Positions 63,941 through 64,000 of a stretch of 64,000 nucleotides of DNA are shown one piece after another. This stretch comes from Acrocarpospora macrocephala (lineage in GTDB: Bacteria; Actinomycetota; Actinomycetes; Streptosporangiales; Streptosporangiaceae). The position numbers and the translations under genes are program-made. The stretch is taken from positions 35,213 through 99,212 of the forward strand of contig NZ_BLAE01000014.1 in assembly GCF_009687865.1 (NCBI RefSeq), in the 5' to 3' direction. Below the pieces are notes generated by a model. The model made no database searches, was not told where the DNA came from, and saw only the letters and a program-made list of their open reading frames with translations. Numbering within the stretch: position 1 is the stretch's first letter; the number at the start of each line of letters is the position of its first letter.

Positions 63941-64000
63941 GTGAGCAGTGAGTTCCGCGATTTCCGCGACTGGATCGCCGCCTGGGTGGCACCCCGCGAC
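63941..64000 (+). CDS. Start of an unidentified protein (partial, runs off window)
   Basis: GTG at 63941 opens a frame (SSEFRDFRDWIAAWVAPRD) to the window edge. AGGAC lies immediately upstream as a weak ribosome site. Too short to identify. Confidence 0.4.
   Translation, partial: MSSEFRDFRDWIAAWVAPRD

Overview
The window is high-GC DNA from a mycothiol-producing actinomycete. It carries a mycothiol S-conjugate amidase (mca), a GTP-dependent PEP carboxykinase, a DUF4307 protein, Hanks-type Ser/Thr kinases, many two-component systems, GTG/TTG starts and ATGA/GTGA overlaps. metB, greA, DUF4307, mca, the YyaL-like thioredoxin protein, a Rv1086-type short-chain prenyltransferase, phoH2 and fumC also lie in one neighbourhood in Mycobacterium tuberculosis (about Rv1079 to Rv1098c, from memory), so this is a conserved actinobacterial chromosomal block expanded by lineage-specific insertions. 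Gene content suggests Streptosporangiales or a relative; that placement is inference.

Layout. 0-5 kb: orphan NarL-type kinase, metB, small membrane proteins, a GntR regulator with an operator array and a DUF6292 protein. 5-12 kb: VWA/MoxR pair, FIST protein, ROK kinase, ilvA. 12-23 kb: DrrAB-type exporter, M1 peptidase, hppD with a divergent Lrp regulator, class A PBP, and an ABC transporter plus LiaSR/NarXL-like two-component operon. 23-30 kb: YyaL, a probably broken GNAT gene, mca, DUF4307, greA, and an unusual NlpC/P60 protein. 30-39 kb: TetR/MFS efflux pair with a clear operator, pckG with GntR-type boxes, and two ECF41 sigma factors flanking an NAD-dependent epimerase and a DoxX protein. 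39-43 kb: a three-gene cassette of a Cys/Gly-tailed TIGR04222-type membrane protein, a DUF692 (MNIO) oxidase and an SCO6045-like partner, bracketed by a dispersed intergenic repeat. 43-64 kb: broken RTX gene, prenyltransferase, phoH2, an OmpR-type two-component operon with lipoprotein, lytic transglycosylase, glycosyltransferase, SDR, both classes of fumarase separated by two Ser/Thr kinases, a MocR/EamA divergent pair and an MFS gene.

The most interesting system is the 39.7-43.0 kb cassette. DUF692 enzymes are multinuclear iron oxidases that modify cysteines in ribosomally made peptides. Here one sits next to a membrane protein whose last 57 residues contain five Cys in Gly/Ser low complexity, and overlaps a probable partner protein. 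I read this as a candidate membrane-anchored post-translational modification system. Secondary observations are a nonsense codon at codon 3 of the GNAT gene, a one-base frameshift at the DoxX C-terminus, a frameshifted RTX gene, paralogous small membrane proteins with CPxC motifs, and the mobile-looking GC-rich intergenic repeat.

No tRNA, rRNA, CRISPR array, transposase or phage gene was recognised by eye. Start codons are given where a Shine-Dalgarno sequence or family length decided them; otherwise the uncertainty is stated.
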